From Acanthochromis polyacanthus (taxonomy: Eukaryota; Chordata; Actinopteri; Pomacentridae): a stretch of DNA of 64,000 bases. Location: assembly GCF_021347895.1 (NCBI RefSeq), contig NC_067120.1, positions 24,785,361 through 24,849,360 on the forward strand, read 5' to 3'. Every line of letters begins with the position of its first letter. The stretch's first letter is position 1. Shown in pieces: positions 12,511 to 23,900 of the stretch. A program made the translations under genes and the position numbers. The notes beneath the pieces are model-generated. The model was not told where the DNA came from. It searched no databases and worked only from the letters and a program-made list of their open reading frames with translations.

Positions 12511-12900
12511 CAGCCATGACCATAAGTTTGGACACAAGTACCATGACGCTTGTGAATCTTAGAAAATACCACAAAATTGTCACTTACAATACAGTACACA
12601 ACTCCTGAGAACTATATTAAGTTTCATATTTTAAAAAAACATCAAAAGAGTTTGGTGTGATTTTGTTATTCTTACCAAATTCAGTTGTGAAAGTACTGCA
12701 TTTTTTTGTTATTTTCTTCTAATATTATGTTTTGGGAACAAAGTTGTTCCAATTGTTGGAATTTATTGATAATATTATATCCCTTGTTGATTTGTTGAAT
12801 AATTAAACTGGTGCTGTCAAAAAATATTAGTTATGTTCTGTAATAGACATCAAAACAGACATAGTAAGTCATGCTGTGTCCAAACTTATGGCCATGGCTG
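12511..12900 (-). mobile_element. Complete Tc1-type MITE (390 bp), right arm of the inverted pair
   Basis: It begins CAGCCATGACCATAAGTTTG after a TA (12509-12510) and ends CAAACTTATGGCCATGGCTG, so the ends are inverted repeats of about 20 bp. The last 242 nt pair with 9717-9958. No TA is visible on the right side. Confidence 0.82.
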
Positions 12901-13679
12901 TCGGTCAACTCCTCCTGTGGCTCAGGAACTTGTGGCATCGTGGCTACCTGTTGTCTCTGTTTGATGTTTGACACTTTGGTGATGTAGTCTGGATTGTTTT
13001 AAGAGTTTTGGCTTTTGACAAAATGATGACAAAATGCATTTGTTTGACAATCTTCCATTTGCCTTGTATTGGTGTCTGTTTGGCTGAGGTTTGTGATACT
13101 AAGATTTTCTGCCTTGGCATAGTATGGATGCTGCCGATCCTCCTCAAGTCCAGTTATACCAAACTATGGCTTATTTAGCAAGAGTGTGATGGTTTCAAGG
13201 TAGTGAGTTCTAAACATGTTATAAGAATGTCATTAGCTTGTAATGTGTTGTCGTTATATTGTAGGTTTTTATTGGCTGCTGTTTTGCGTTTGGTTCTACT
13301 AGCTTTGCTGTGTTAACTTTTATTCTGTATTTTAAATCGAGCAAACTGATATTTTTGGTAGTTATTGCCCCTTTAGTGGAGCTGGTTGCCCGCTGGTGAT
13401 GGAGGTTAGGCATCATAGTGTTTTTTTTTTCATTCACCGGTTATAGTGTAAGAGCACTGGGGCATCTTATCTTGCAGCTTGTAGTGATCACGACTTGCTC
13501 ACAAGCAAACAAATGGTTGGTGGTTTGTAGCACTACTGGAGCACCTCCCCCCTGTTGGCTTATGTCCTCTTTCTTCTCCTTGTGCTGATGTTATTTCTCT
13601 AGAATAGTTAATTTTTTTTACTGTTAAATATAAACAAATTAATGTAATAAATACTTCTGAGCATTTTCATTGGTATACT

Positions 13680-14100
13680 TTTCCATCCATCCATCCATAC
13701 AGAGGAAGTTCATTTCAGCTACTTGTACCTGTGATCTCATTCTTTCGGTCACTACCCAGAGCTCATGACCATAAGTGAGGGTTGGAACGTAGATGGACTG
13801 GTAAATTGAGAGCTTTGCCTTGCAGCTCAACTCCCTCTCCACCATGATGGTTCAATACAATGCCTGCATTACTACTGAAGACACACAAAGACGCCTGTCC
13901 ATCTCTTGCTCTATTTTCCCATCACTTGTGAACAAGATCTCGAGATACTTGAACTCTTAAAGCAACTCCCCCCTAACCCGGAGGTAGCAATCCACTGGTT
14001 TCTGGCAGAGAACCATGGCCTCAGACTTGGATGTATTGTTTCTCTATTTTTCTTTGGGTTATTCTCTCCGTAGGTACTTCCAGACATCCAGCATTCAACC
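13680..14100 (-). mobile_element. LINE reverse transcriptase 3' fragment, RTE/Rex3-like
   Basis: On the - strand 13845-13700 encodes ELSCKAKLSIYQSIYVPTLT followed by YGHELWVVTERMRSQVQVAE, the conserved C-terminal segment of a very common fish LINE. Immediately upstream (about 13950-13850) another frame carries the FKYLG.LF.S-like segment. The copy is split by frame changes and stops and is 5'-truncated. A second copy on the + strand lies at 60465-60880. Confidence 0.82.
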
Positions 14101-15527
14101 AATTAGTCAATCAATTATTCAATAAATGCAGTTCTTTCAGATTTTAAACCACCCTTCTGTCTTCTCACAGTTAACAAACATATGTGATCTGTCTATTACT
14201 AAGGTGGTAGTCAGATTTAATATTATAATTAGTTCTTGGGATGAGAATCCCCAGGTGTCATTGTAGGGCTTTTACCTTTCACCCCCATTCATAATACCTC
14301 ACACCCTCACCCAAGAGATTTCTTCTGGTCTAACTGACTAGTGGAGAGTTTCAGATGCTAATAGTCACTCAAGCTCACATGGCTAATGACTCCTAGACGA
14401 CCCAGGACTCATGTGCACCAATTGTTAATGGTTGTATTAATGGTTATGAAAGCATGTGGTCCAATGACAGTCATAGCAGTCATAGAGCTGCTGGTTTACA
14501 CAGCAAAGCACAGCATCTCAAACAGTCAGTTTGAAACGAAGAAGCCTCTAAGAAATTTCCTGCATTTTTCCTTTAATTTGTGAGCGTTACTCCATAGCCA
14601 GGCCTCCTTGCTCTATTTGAGCTCAGGCAAAATGTAAAGCCATGGAGCCCAGTCGTGTCAACACTATCGTCCTGTAAATATTTATAGGAGTTTATCTGTT
14701 GGGCTGTGGATTATCAGCTTAGTGAGGTACAGTAGCCCCCTGACCGCACACACACACATGCACACATCCTCATATGTTGGGACTGCAGGGACAAACATAG
14801 CAGTAGGTTAAAGTGTGTTCATGTGCATGTGCTGATCATACAACATCGCAAATCTAAAAGTTGCTGTGCATACGTTAATCCTCCGCTGTGTTCCTGAACT
14901 TCTATCACTGCACTGAACTGTTTGTGTGACACAGAGTGCAAATCTCACAAAGTTTTGTGCAGAAAGTCATGAAAACAAAGATACTTAGCTACATAAGAAA
15001 GAGATAAGAATTAAGTCGCCATAAAGAGAAGTTTGAAGTGTTTCGGGCTCCAACAGATCTGCAAGCATTAAGATTGTGACCTGTTTTATCTTCTCCATCC
15101 CCTCCACCTCTTTTTCATTATACAGAGGTTTGTTTATTTTTATCTGCATTTCAGTAGCAAATGACGAAAATACAATAAAAACAAATAAATATAAATCATA
15201 AAAATAAACTACACAACTAAACAGGATCTACACCATTTTTTTCAACATATTTTCTTTTGAAGCACTCTTAGTTTAATATCGCCTCCCAACTACAACTGTT
15301 TAAATCACACAAATTGCCTACTGATTAACCAATGTATTTTCCAACATGGTCTTTATTTTAGGTCAGTATTTAAAATATACCTCAATAGCAAAGCTAACCA
15401 GTGTATTTTTTTTTAAAAGGGTGCAGTTTAACGTGACTTGAAGGGAAATTTGAAAAATGAAAAATTTGCATTTTATGTTTTTGAAGTGATCATAGCTCCA
15501 GCATTTTGACCATTTTACTGCTTTGTA

Positions 15528-15782
15528 ATCAGTTAGTCTTTCAACACCATTAGCTAACACAATGTACCATTACAAGACAGGACTGATGGTTGCTGGAAAT
15601 GTTCCTCTGTACCCCTATGTAGATACTCCATTAAAAATCAGCCGTTTCCAGCTAGAATAGTCATTTACAATGTCTAGACTGTATTTCTGATTCATTTAAT
15701 GTTATCTTCACTGAAAAAAACTGCTTTCCTTTCAAAAATAAGCACATTTCTGAATGACCCCAAACTTTTGAACAGTAGTGTA
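15528..15782 (+). mobile_element. Tc1-like MITE, copy 3 (5'-truncated)
   Basis: Begins inside the family at AGTCTTTCAACACCATTAGC and ends CCCCAAACTTTTGAACAGTA. The left terminal repeat is absent. Confidence 0.82.
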
Positions 15783-16678
15783 CATGTACTGTACAGTAAT
15801 GCTGTCCAAAGCAAATGTTAATTTATGTAGACTGTATGCAGTAATTACATTAAATAAACTAATTTTAGTAAGGATACATTTTGGTTTTGATTTGTCTTAG
15901 ACTTTTGGTGAAAGCAGGAAAACCCTTCATTCAATATCTAAACATTTTTCTGTTTTGAGTGGCACACGTTGTCATTTTCCTGAGGTTTTTGAAGTGTAAA
16001 TGCATTTTTCCATGGCACTAAAGATTTCTTTGAAATGAACTGTGTAGAAGCTTTCAGGGGTGTGTGTTATTTTTCTGTGTCTGTGACAGTGAAACAGATG
16101 AAGTGTATTCATGTTTCTCTTGCAATCAATCTTCCTCCAGCTGTAGATTGCTGCTATGATAGACAACAGAGGTTGACAGAGAGAGGAAAGACTGCTCGTT
16201 GTCCTCCCCATCGCCTCCTCTATCGCTCTCTGCATCAAATTGGAGCTGTCAGTCAGCTCTCACCCGCAGCACGACACACTGTCAGAACACAACAACCACA
16301 AGAGAAAACACAGCATCAGTGAGCAGGAACATAACACCAATGCCTGTGAGAAAGAGGAAGAAGGTACAGCAAGCACTGGAAGGAGGGCCAGGACCAGGTT
16401 TTAAACAGCTCTGTCACCTTGCTGAAATGCCTTTCATGAATGACAATTTCACTGCTTTTTTTTTTCTTATTGTGTATAAATCCCAAAACCAAGCATCTCT
16501 CCATATTCTCTGACTCCTCTGCTGTACCTGTGGCTCTTAGCTTCAGGTCCATTGGTTTCTATTGAAGATGTAAATATTTATGTAAATATTAAATAATATA
16601 TTTAATATTTAAAACACCTCCAAAGCATAGTCTAGATAGTATTTGTTAAGATCAGAAATGACATAAGGACCAAGTCAT

Positions 16679-17168
16679 TAGATTTTGGCAGTGATGTGGT
16701 TTGTAGTCTGGATACACTGATTTGTTAAAGATTTCATTGCGAGATAGCGGCACAGCGTCACTGTAACCATGACAACAAGTGAACATTACGTCAGCTGCCT
16801 GCCGACAATCACATGACTGCGATTCTACAATAAATTTACCACTGCAAACTTACCCATCGGAAATAATACAAGGAAGAATTGATTAAATTGTGGGGGGTGT
16901 TTCCTAGTCCCATCCTTTCCCAGCGCCTGCTACATATTAAGGTCACGTGATTTGGTATCCATACATAACATACACACGCATATCACATGCCAGTGCAAGG
17001 TCATTTTGTTTGTGGGTAAATCTATATTAAATGGCCACATTCTATGTTGCCGTGATTTCTTATCATGAATAACTAATAAACAAATCCTGCATTACTTTTA
17101 AAAAAGATGTTGCAATTCTGACAATGCCATATGGGAGAATGAGCAGCTTGGTGGAGTATTGCAGTCTT
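16679..17168 (-). mobile_element. 'TCCACCAAGG' DNA-element family, inverted copy
   Basis: Reverse-complement copy running from TTTTGGCAGTGATGTGG to CTTGGTGGAGTATTGCAG. It contains the stretch about 17040-17140 that matches, inverted, the junction of the copy split by the Ty3/gypsy element (21520-21603 plus 29368 onward), which shows what the empty site looked like. Confidence 0.78.
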
Positions 17169-17886
17169 TTTCTAATACAGAGTGTGACTACTTTGAGTGA
17201 CCACTGGGTGCTGTCATAGGACAGTCCATTGCTCAGAGATGTTTGCATGGCTCTCATCAGCTCCAGTCACAACCCACCTGTTTTCTCCATTTTGGTTTAG
17301 CTGGAAGTTAAAATGAGTCAGACACTGTCAAGATAGTGATGGAGCAGTAAAATCCTGTCCAGGCAACCTATGGATCAGGATTCTTACACTATTACATAGA
17401 ATCAGTGACCTAATCTCAGAGCCTGAGGAACAAAACATGTGTGACTGTCTAAATACTTACAGTCTGCACTATACAGAGCTCTTTTTTTCAAGACTCAGTC
17501 ATTTTCTAAATCAGCTTGACTATCAGCTCAATGACCATCACCCCTGACTTTGGCACAAGAGATGAGTGGTTCAAATCCCAGGGTGCAGTTGTTTAGGTAT
17601 GACCTTTAGACAAGGTCCTTAGTGCTGCCCTGCCTACTTACATAATGTACATCACTTTGGATGAACGCATCTCTGAAATGAAATTGCAGAATTGTTTTGC
17701 ACAAAATCAAAGACTGAACCCATTAAAAAAAAAAAAATCACAAAATCATGAAAGTATTCCAAAATGAAATCAATAAATAATAATTACAGTTAATATATTT
17801 GTAGAACACATTAAAGCAAGGAGCTTATTTTTTTAAAACGAAGTGTGACATAAAATCACCAGTAACAAATTGGTGTCTCCATACAA

Positions 17887-18440
17887 CCCGGTCTCACGGG
17901 GATTCGTGAAACTGTCACGTAAGTTTTAGTTTCGGTTTCGTGCGCACCAACACGATTTCGTCATGTTTTTCGTGCCGCTCACCACGAAATGTTTTTCGCT
18001 GTGGTAATCACATCTGAAAGTGGTTTATACCGGCGGATTCATGACGATCTAAGCTGTCCATCGGCGTATACTGCTTGTGTGATCGCGTTTGCGGCCGCCG
18101 GCCGCCGGACATTCTTGAAATTCCTATGCAAATTGGTAAGTGTACCACCGGCTTATGGTTAGGTTATGGTTAGGTTATGGTTAGGGTTATGGTTAGGGTT
18201 ATGTTTAGGGACGATGTCATGCAAAATATAGCGTTGGATTCGCCACGGTTTTACATTAAAAATATAATATACACATTCTTTTGAAATACGTTCTGAGTGG
18301 CACGAAAAGTCCGCCGTTTAAAATACATTGGTGCGCATTTCGTGGTGAGCGGCACGAAAAACATGACGAAATCGTGTTGGTGCACACGAAACCGAAACTA
18401 AAACTTACGTGACAGTTTCACGAATCCCCGTGAGATCGGG
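17887..18440. mobile_element. Long-TIR MITE (554 bp) with telomere-like interior
   Basis: Ends CCCGGTCTCACGGGGATTCG and CGAATCCCCGTGAGATCGGG; the inverted similarity continues about 105 bp inward through the GAAATCGTGTTGGTG block. The interior has imperfect GGTTATGGTTAGGG-type units (18157-18212). 17996-18045 is nearly identical to 53257-53306 within a P-like transposon. No reliable target duplication was found. Confidence 0.75.
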
Positions 18441-18660
18441 CTCCTCCATAACACATACACACTTTCAGTGGATATCAGGTGTATCAAGAGTGATGCCTGT
18501 TTACAGGAAGATGAATGGAAGAATCTGAAGGATGAATGATGACCTGTGTCTCACTGCTTTTTAGTGTTCAGGCCTTCAGGTTGGTTGTATTTAGATCACA
18601 TCCATATTCCTGCTGTAAGTGCTGCATATTGTTTTCACAATAAACTTGTTCCTTCATCAG

Positions 18661-18751
18661 TTTAACCTCTTAAGCTCTGGTCATATTTTCAGAAAAAAAC
18701 GCCGGGATTTCTTCGGCCCACCCATGGGCCGACCGGGCTAAAGAGGTTAAG
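18661..18751. mobile_element. Very short inverted-repeat element (about 90 bp)
   Basis: TTAACCTCTTAAGC at the left and GCTAAAGAGGTTAA at the right are inverted copies, with CGGCCCACCCATGGGCCG as a central palindrome. It looks like a minimal MITE with TTAA borders; the superfamily is unclear. Confidence 0.55.
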
Positions 18752-19245
18752 TGGCAAATTCAACCTCTAAATGAATTTAGAAGAAGCCAGAGTGCTATAG
18801 TTGTTGCAGCTGAAGCTCCTTGTTAACTAAACCATTTATACACCAGTCACACCGTTTTTTGTATTTAGTCGTTAATTGTTGTAAATAACTGTTTTATTCT
18901 GCCTTCCCACTCTGTGCTTTGCATGCATTTCATATGTTACTCGAAATGCCTCTCATCTACGTACCTGCAGCAAAAAAACCATGCAGGCAGCTGTTAGTTG
19001 TCGGGAACACTGATGCCACAATTGTTACTTTACTGCTAAACAATACTAAGTTTGAGAGGATGGACAGAAAAGTCCACAGAGACGTATTTCCTTGTTAAAG
19101 CTGTTCATTTAAAAACACTGAAGAGAGGGTTTTTTTTTTTGTCTCAGTGTAGCAAATACAAACTTCACATCTAAATCTGAAATAGTCTGAAACCTGAAGA
19201 TTTAACAAAAATAATACTGTGTATGCAAGGCTTTTACAAAATATA

Positions 19246-19610
19246 TACACTACCGTTCAAAATTTTGGGTCACTGAGAAATGTCCTTATTTTTGAAAGAA
19301 AAGCATTTTTTTTCCCTCAAAGAAGATACCATCAAATGAATCAGAAATACATTGTTAATGTGGTAAATGACCATTCTAGCTGGAAACAGCTGATTTTAAT
19401 GGAATATCTACATAGGGGCACAGAGGTCCATTTCCAGCAACCATCACTCCTGTGTTATAATGGTACATTGTGTTAGCTAATGGTATTGAAAGGGTAATTG
19501 ATGATTAGAAAACCCTTGTGCAATTATGTTAGCACATGAATAAAAGTGTGATTTTCATGGAAAACATGAAATTGCCTCGGTGACCCCAAACTTTTGAACC
19601 ATTATTGGTA
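19246..19610 (-). mobile_element. Tc1-like MITE, copy 4 (complete, inverted)
   Basis: Begins TACACTACCGTTCAAAATTT and ends GACCCCAAACTTTTGAACC, with the internal landmark reversed (CCATTTCCAGCAACCATCA). Both ends are present. Confidence 0.85.
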
Positions 19611-19975
19611 TTGTATGGGGCTGCACAGTGCTTTGGTGGTTAACACTTCTCACCTTGCAAGTATAATATCCCCGGTTTGCATCCTGACCTTCCGGGGAAA
19701 TTTCTGCATGCAGTTTGCATGTTCTCCCTGTGCATGTGTGGGTTTTCTCTTGGTGCTCCAGATTCCTCATACGGTCCAACAACATGCTCAGGTTAATTGG
19801 TAACTCTAAATTGTCTGTAGGTGTGATTGTTTGTCTCTGTATGTAGCCCTGTGATAGACTGGTGATCTGCCCAGGGTGTCTCCTGCCTTCCCCCTAAGTC
19901 AGTTGGGATAGATTCCAGCCTCCCATGATCCTAATGAGCATTAAGCAGTATATAGATAATGGATGGATGGTATCT
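19611..19975 (+). mobile_element. tRNA-derived SINE with ATGG tail, copy 1
   Basis: The head GGGGCTGCACAGTGCTTTGG, TGGTTAACAC and GGTTTGCATCC recalls degenerate A and B boxes. The body has GCATGTTCTCCCTGTG, AACATGCTCAGGTTAATTGG, TAGCCCTGTGATAGACTGG and GATAGATTCCAGCC, then a GGATGGATGG tail. This is a widespread percomorph SINE. A 3' part in reverse lies at 58351-58556, and a head fragment sits inside 46704-46950. Confidence 0.8.
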
Positions 19976-20149
19976 GTATGCTTGGAGCAGATATACTGTT
20001 GCATGTATAAGCCTTAAGAATAATCAATCATCAACCACTGATACCGTTTATTTGATTGGCAATTATATAAGCTGAAAATCTAAATCCTGACATATCTTAT
20101 TCCTCCGCAATGGAACTAAATAATTCTCTAATTACTATTAAAAATCAAT

Positions 20150-20351
20150 CACTGGGTGGCCAGATAGAGCTAGCTGAATGGGAGACCCATAAAAAGGGGC
20201 TATAGTCCTCGACGCAGTGGCCATGGGTTTGAAGTTGGCTCATGGCTGTTTACTGCATGTCATTCCCCACTCTTCTACCCACATTTCCTGTCTCTCTCTC
20301 CACTGTCCTATAAATAGAGGCAAAAAGGCCAAAAAAACAAAAAAATTCAAG

Positions 20352-20384
<33 letters not shown>
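20150..20384 (+). mobile_element. tRNA-derived SINE with poly(A) tail
   Basis: The head AGATAGAGCTAGCTGAATGG and TGGGTTTGAAG resembles A and B boxes. The body has GCATGTCATTCCCCACTCT and TCTCTCTCCACTGTCCTAT, AT-rich linkers and about 28 A residues at 20357-20384. It differs from the ATGG-tail SINE next to it. Confidence 0.78.
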
Positions 20385-20387
<3 letters not shown>

Positions 20388-20856
20388 ATCACTGAGGAAC
20401 AGTGACATGTACTTTCATTACCATAAACACACACATTGTAGTTTATAATCCAGCTCCTGCCCCCTCACACTGAATCTGTAACCATTAATGTGTGTTCCAC
20501 TCCCACCTGCACCCATAAACATTCATGCCCACACAATATAGACATCTATTGATCTTGTGTCTTTACCTGTCCTACACTGAAAACACATTTTACTGTATAG
20601 CATTATTTAAGAGATACATAATATTTTTATATAAACAGTTCATAGACCTCTCATTCACTGAGCTCCTTTTCAGTTTATGAACCAAGATGTTGACTCTGTT
20701 CATGTCATAAATTATCCTGTGCTTCGTTACAGAAATAAAATACTCAAGATACAAATGAGCAGCATGTCGTTGCACAACCAACTCAGAGCCTCAGGCAATG
20801 ATGCATCATGGGTCTCTGAGATTTGTGTGTTTAAAGCCTGTATGTGTTTTTTGCAG

Positions 20857-21041
20857 GGTTTTTGATTACCAGCGTGTCCCCTCTTCGGTCCCAGTGGATT
20901 CCATTCATGTCAAAAGGCCACGCCCTTCATCTTCCTCCTCTTCATCTTCCTCCACAGCGGCTCTAAGGGCGAAGAACAGTAGAGTGACCAACAGGAGCAA
21001 CAAGACCCATAACTCCATGTCTGGCAGCAGCAATGTTAAAT
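20857..21041 (+). CDS. RALY-family gene, basic linker exon (FDY...VKRPR)
   Basis: A 185-nt exon after a T-rich acceptor ending TTTTTTGCAG, with donor AAAT|GTAAAA. It enters in phase 2 and leaves in phase 1. The frame reads V-FDYQRVPSSVPV..., then HVKRPRP, a run of nine serines written with TCN codons, and a basic region ending SGSSNVK. FDY followed by R-V-P and V-K-R-P-R is the family signature of the linker just after the RRM; KRPR is a likely nuclear-localisation element. The next exon completes Leu-Lys, giving the K-L-K that opens the coiled coil in RALYL and hnRNP C. The serine run is longer than in human homologues as I remember them. Confidence 0.85.
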
Positions 21042-21519
21042 GTAAAAGGATGTTTTGCTAATTCATTGCACATGCTTATGTGAGAAAGGCATTCAATTTC
21101 ATTGCATTGGCAAATACATTGTGAAAGAAATGCTGCCTGCATTACATTTTCAGTATTATAAGATACTGTCTATATAGGACCAGTTTAAATCCAAACATAA
21201 TCAAAAATGACATACTTCATGTAGTTGTTGCCTTTTTTTAAATAATACAAAGGCATGTCACTTAGCAACTTACGAGCCAGATGTTTGGCGAGAATTTGGT
21301 GGAGACAAAACCATAGATGAAATTAAAAAGTACATTGGACTTAAATTCCTAAAAAACAAAGGAACATGACTTCATATGAACAATGTAACGCACACTGACA
21401 ACTGACTTCAAGAAAGACACTGTTGAGAGACTCACTTAAGTCTCTCAGCGATCATTGAATAAACTCCTAAAAATGCAGCTCCAGATATTAAAATTATGCA
21501 TGCACACACACAGAAAAGC

Positions 21520-21603
21520 ACAGTACTCCACCAAGGTTGTTCATTCCCCCATATGGCATTGTCAAACTTTTTTTTTTTTTTTTTTTTTTTTTTAGAAATG
21601 CCG
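21520..21603 (+). mobile_element. 'TCCACCAAGG' DNA element, left part (split by retrotransposon)
   Basis: Starts CAGTACTCCACCAAGG, then CCCATATGGCATTGTCA, a T run (21569-21593), and TGCCG at 21599-21603, which is repeated on the far side of the Ty3/gypsy element. Confidence 0.82.
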
Positions 21604-22577
21604 TGTCACGCGCCGAGTGGGTTTCTTTTGGATTTAACAGGGAAAATGACCAGATTAATATTGTTAAGGTTTTGCACTAGGTTCTTAACGATCGGGTGGA
21701 GCACCTTGTCAGCAACAGTAATATACAGAGGGCGAGAAAACCAGATGCCGGTGGCAAACAATCATTTAATTACAAGATGAATTTCTTCTCATACAGTACA
21801 GGTTAAACTCCTACGTTACACTCCTCGGGCCTGCAGCCAGCAGGGGAAACAATCCAACGTCACCTCAGTCCTTCGTTAAAATCCGCTTAAAAGGTAAAAT
21901 CCCTCATTAAAATCCACTGTCCGAATCGTCTCGGGGGCCGTGGGACGCGGGGCACTCAATTCGGCCGTCACGGGATCCGTCCAACTTCCTCCTAAGCCTG
22001 GCTCGTGTCCAGGGGGAAACCACCTAGAAGACACAGATCCACTGCCATTACAGAAGTCTCTTTCTCTCAAAGCCACAACCACGATAACGTGCACACACCA
22101 AAACGCTACTACAGAGTCCCCGAAGGATACTCACCCGCCAGGCAGAGCTTAATTGCCCTGCCGCTGCGAGTATGTCACGTCGTAGCGCTATGGTTTCCTC
22201 TCCGGCTTTCTCTCTCGGCGTCACCGTCTGCCTCTGTCCTCCGCGTCGTCCCTCTCCACTGGGCCACCCTCTGCAGTGCTTATCCCAGAACGCTCTCCTT
22301 GTTGTCCATTGACTCCTAAATAGTTCTCTCCACCAGCGCCTCCAGCCCCGCTACCATTGGCTCCTGTGGAAGGAAGGGAGAACCCAAACAGGTGCAGCCT
22401 ATTGCCTCAGAGGTGTTCACGGGTAGTGGGAAACTCAATAGAAAATTCTGATAATAATAAAGAAAACAAGCAATATAATCAAAACACCAACAATATAAAT
22501 CCCAAAACATGCAATGAATACAGAAAAGAAAAATATCAAAACAGACAATAAACTCAGTCCCCACTACCCCCGTAACA
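21604..22577 (-). repeat. 3' LTR of the Ty3/gypsy element (974 bp)
   Basis: Runs TGTCACGCGCCGAG to CCCCGTAACA on the + strand. It is the intact counterpart of 27422-29367 once the 950-bp insertion there is removed (988 bp). Small differences include an ATT length change near 21655 and CAC versus CGC near the end. Confidence 0.93.
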
Positions 22578-22613
22578 TTCCCCCACACTTTAACGTTGTC
22601 AGTCCCTGCAACG

Positions 22614-23900
22614 TCATGAGTCTCTATATCTCAGTGGAGGCTGCCCTAGATTTTCCCTGGTAGAACGCCGCAACACAGCTTCAGGTTCGTCTCTTACCAG
22701 CAGCATTTCTGCTGGCCTGGGGGGAAACCCATAAATCAATGGCACCGGGACCTCCACGGCTGCCCGAGTCACTGCTGGAGCAGTGTCCATCAAGGGGGCC
22801 GTACACACCTTCAGGGCATTTCTATGCACAGTCTGTACCCGCCCTCCCTTTTCAGGCTGAACATGGTACACCAACCCAGCATCTCCCACCTGTTCAAGAA
22901 CAAAAATCTCGGGACCCCACCACGGACACAGTTTCCCTCACCCTTGTCGATTCCTGTTCCGAACCCACACTCTCTCTCCAGGCAACGCCCTAGCTCCACC
23001 ATCATACCGCTGCTTACTTTGGGTGGCTACACTGCCCATCCTCTGCTTAGCAAGACCATAAGCAGCAGTCAACCTCTCTTGATGATGCTTAACCCACCCT
23101 TCTACGTCGTGCTTTCTCTACTGGAGCCTGACACCCAACTCAATGTCTACCAGGAGACGCAGGTGTCGTCCAAACATAAGGAAGGGGCATAACCTGTAGC
23201 ACTGTGAATAGTGTTATTATAAGCGTGGACTAATTCGGGTAAATACTCAGGCCAACGGTTCTGTTTGTCAATTTCGAGAGTCCGAAGCATCCCTAACAGG
23301 GTCTGATTAAACCGCTCTGCACTTCCATTACCAACAGGGTGGTATGGAGTAGTCCGACTCTTTGTTACACCATAAGTGTCACATAACTGCTTCATCATTA
23401 CCGACTCAAAATTTGGTCCTTGATCTGAATGAAAACGTGCAGGGCAACCAAAAGGTTGAATAATCTGTGTCCAGAGCGCCTTAACAGTAGTCTCAGCTGT
23501 CTGATCTCGCGTAGGAACTGCCCAAGCAAAACGGGTAAACAAAATCCGTGGCCACCAGAATATTCGGGTGTGTATCAGTGTACCGACCTAGAGACAGAAA
23601 ATCTAAACCCACCACCTCCAGGGGATAAGACACTGAAATAGGTCTTAACAGGGCTTGAGGCTGAACTCTCTCGTTGCAGGCGGCACACCCTTGCTGGAAC
23701 TGACGCACTTCCCCCTCCATCCCTGGCCAGAAAAACTGCTGACAGATCCGTGAAAGAGTCCTCTCCATTCCAGCATGGCCTACAGCTTCATGTACACTCC
23801 TCCACACTTCTCTGCTCCTAGAACTGGGACACAATCTGATGTCTCGTCTCATGAGTCTGTGAATCAAACACCTTATGGCACAAGATGTTATTCTGCACAC
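22614..23900 (-). pseudogene. Integrase part of Ty3/gypsy pol (frameshifted)
   Basis: The piece 23900-23540 carries the H-H-C-C zinc domain (HEAVGHAGMERTL ... GCAACNE) and the start of the catalytic core with its first Asp. After a frame change near 23540, 23542-23147 carries SDQGPNFES and the S-A-E-R-F-N-Q-T-L segment, which supply the second Asp and the Glu of the DDE triad. After another frame change near 23150 the C-terminal piece (22889-22614) has a G-R-V-Q-T-V-H-R-N-LK-like motif and ends with RRSTREN..PPLRY. At least two frameshifts are present. Confidence 0.88.

Larger units (their letters stand above)
2758..20856 (+). other. Intron of 18.1 kb between exons 2707-2757 and 20857-21041
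   Basis: Phase 2 intron. Its recognisable content is mobile DNA, listed separately. Stretches where I see nothing beyond AT-rich sequence are about 3840-4740, 5870-8220, 8475-9568, 10280-11130, 12905-13680, 14100-15525, 15785-16680, 17170-17885, 18445-18660 and 18752-19245. The 150-residue frame on the - strand at 9137-9589 matches nothing I know and is probably chance. Confidence 0.7.

Noticed and set aside
16325..16370. ATG CCT GTG AGA AAG AGG AAG AAG followed by GTACAG, a possible alternative first exon
   Set aside because: The donor phase (0) does not fit the exon at 20857 (which needs phase 2), and no promoter is visible.
18157..18212. Telomere-like repeats
   Set aside because: Units are irregular (GGTTATGGTTAGGG) and sit inside a MITE; not an interstitial telomere.
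22005..22319. Frames of up to 104 residues in the retrotransposon LTR, repeated at 27761-28132
   Set aside because: They occur in both LTRs, on the strand opposite to the element's genes, and have no recognisable content.
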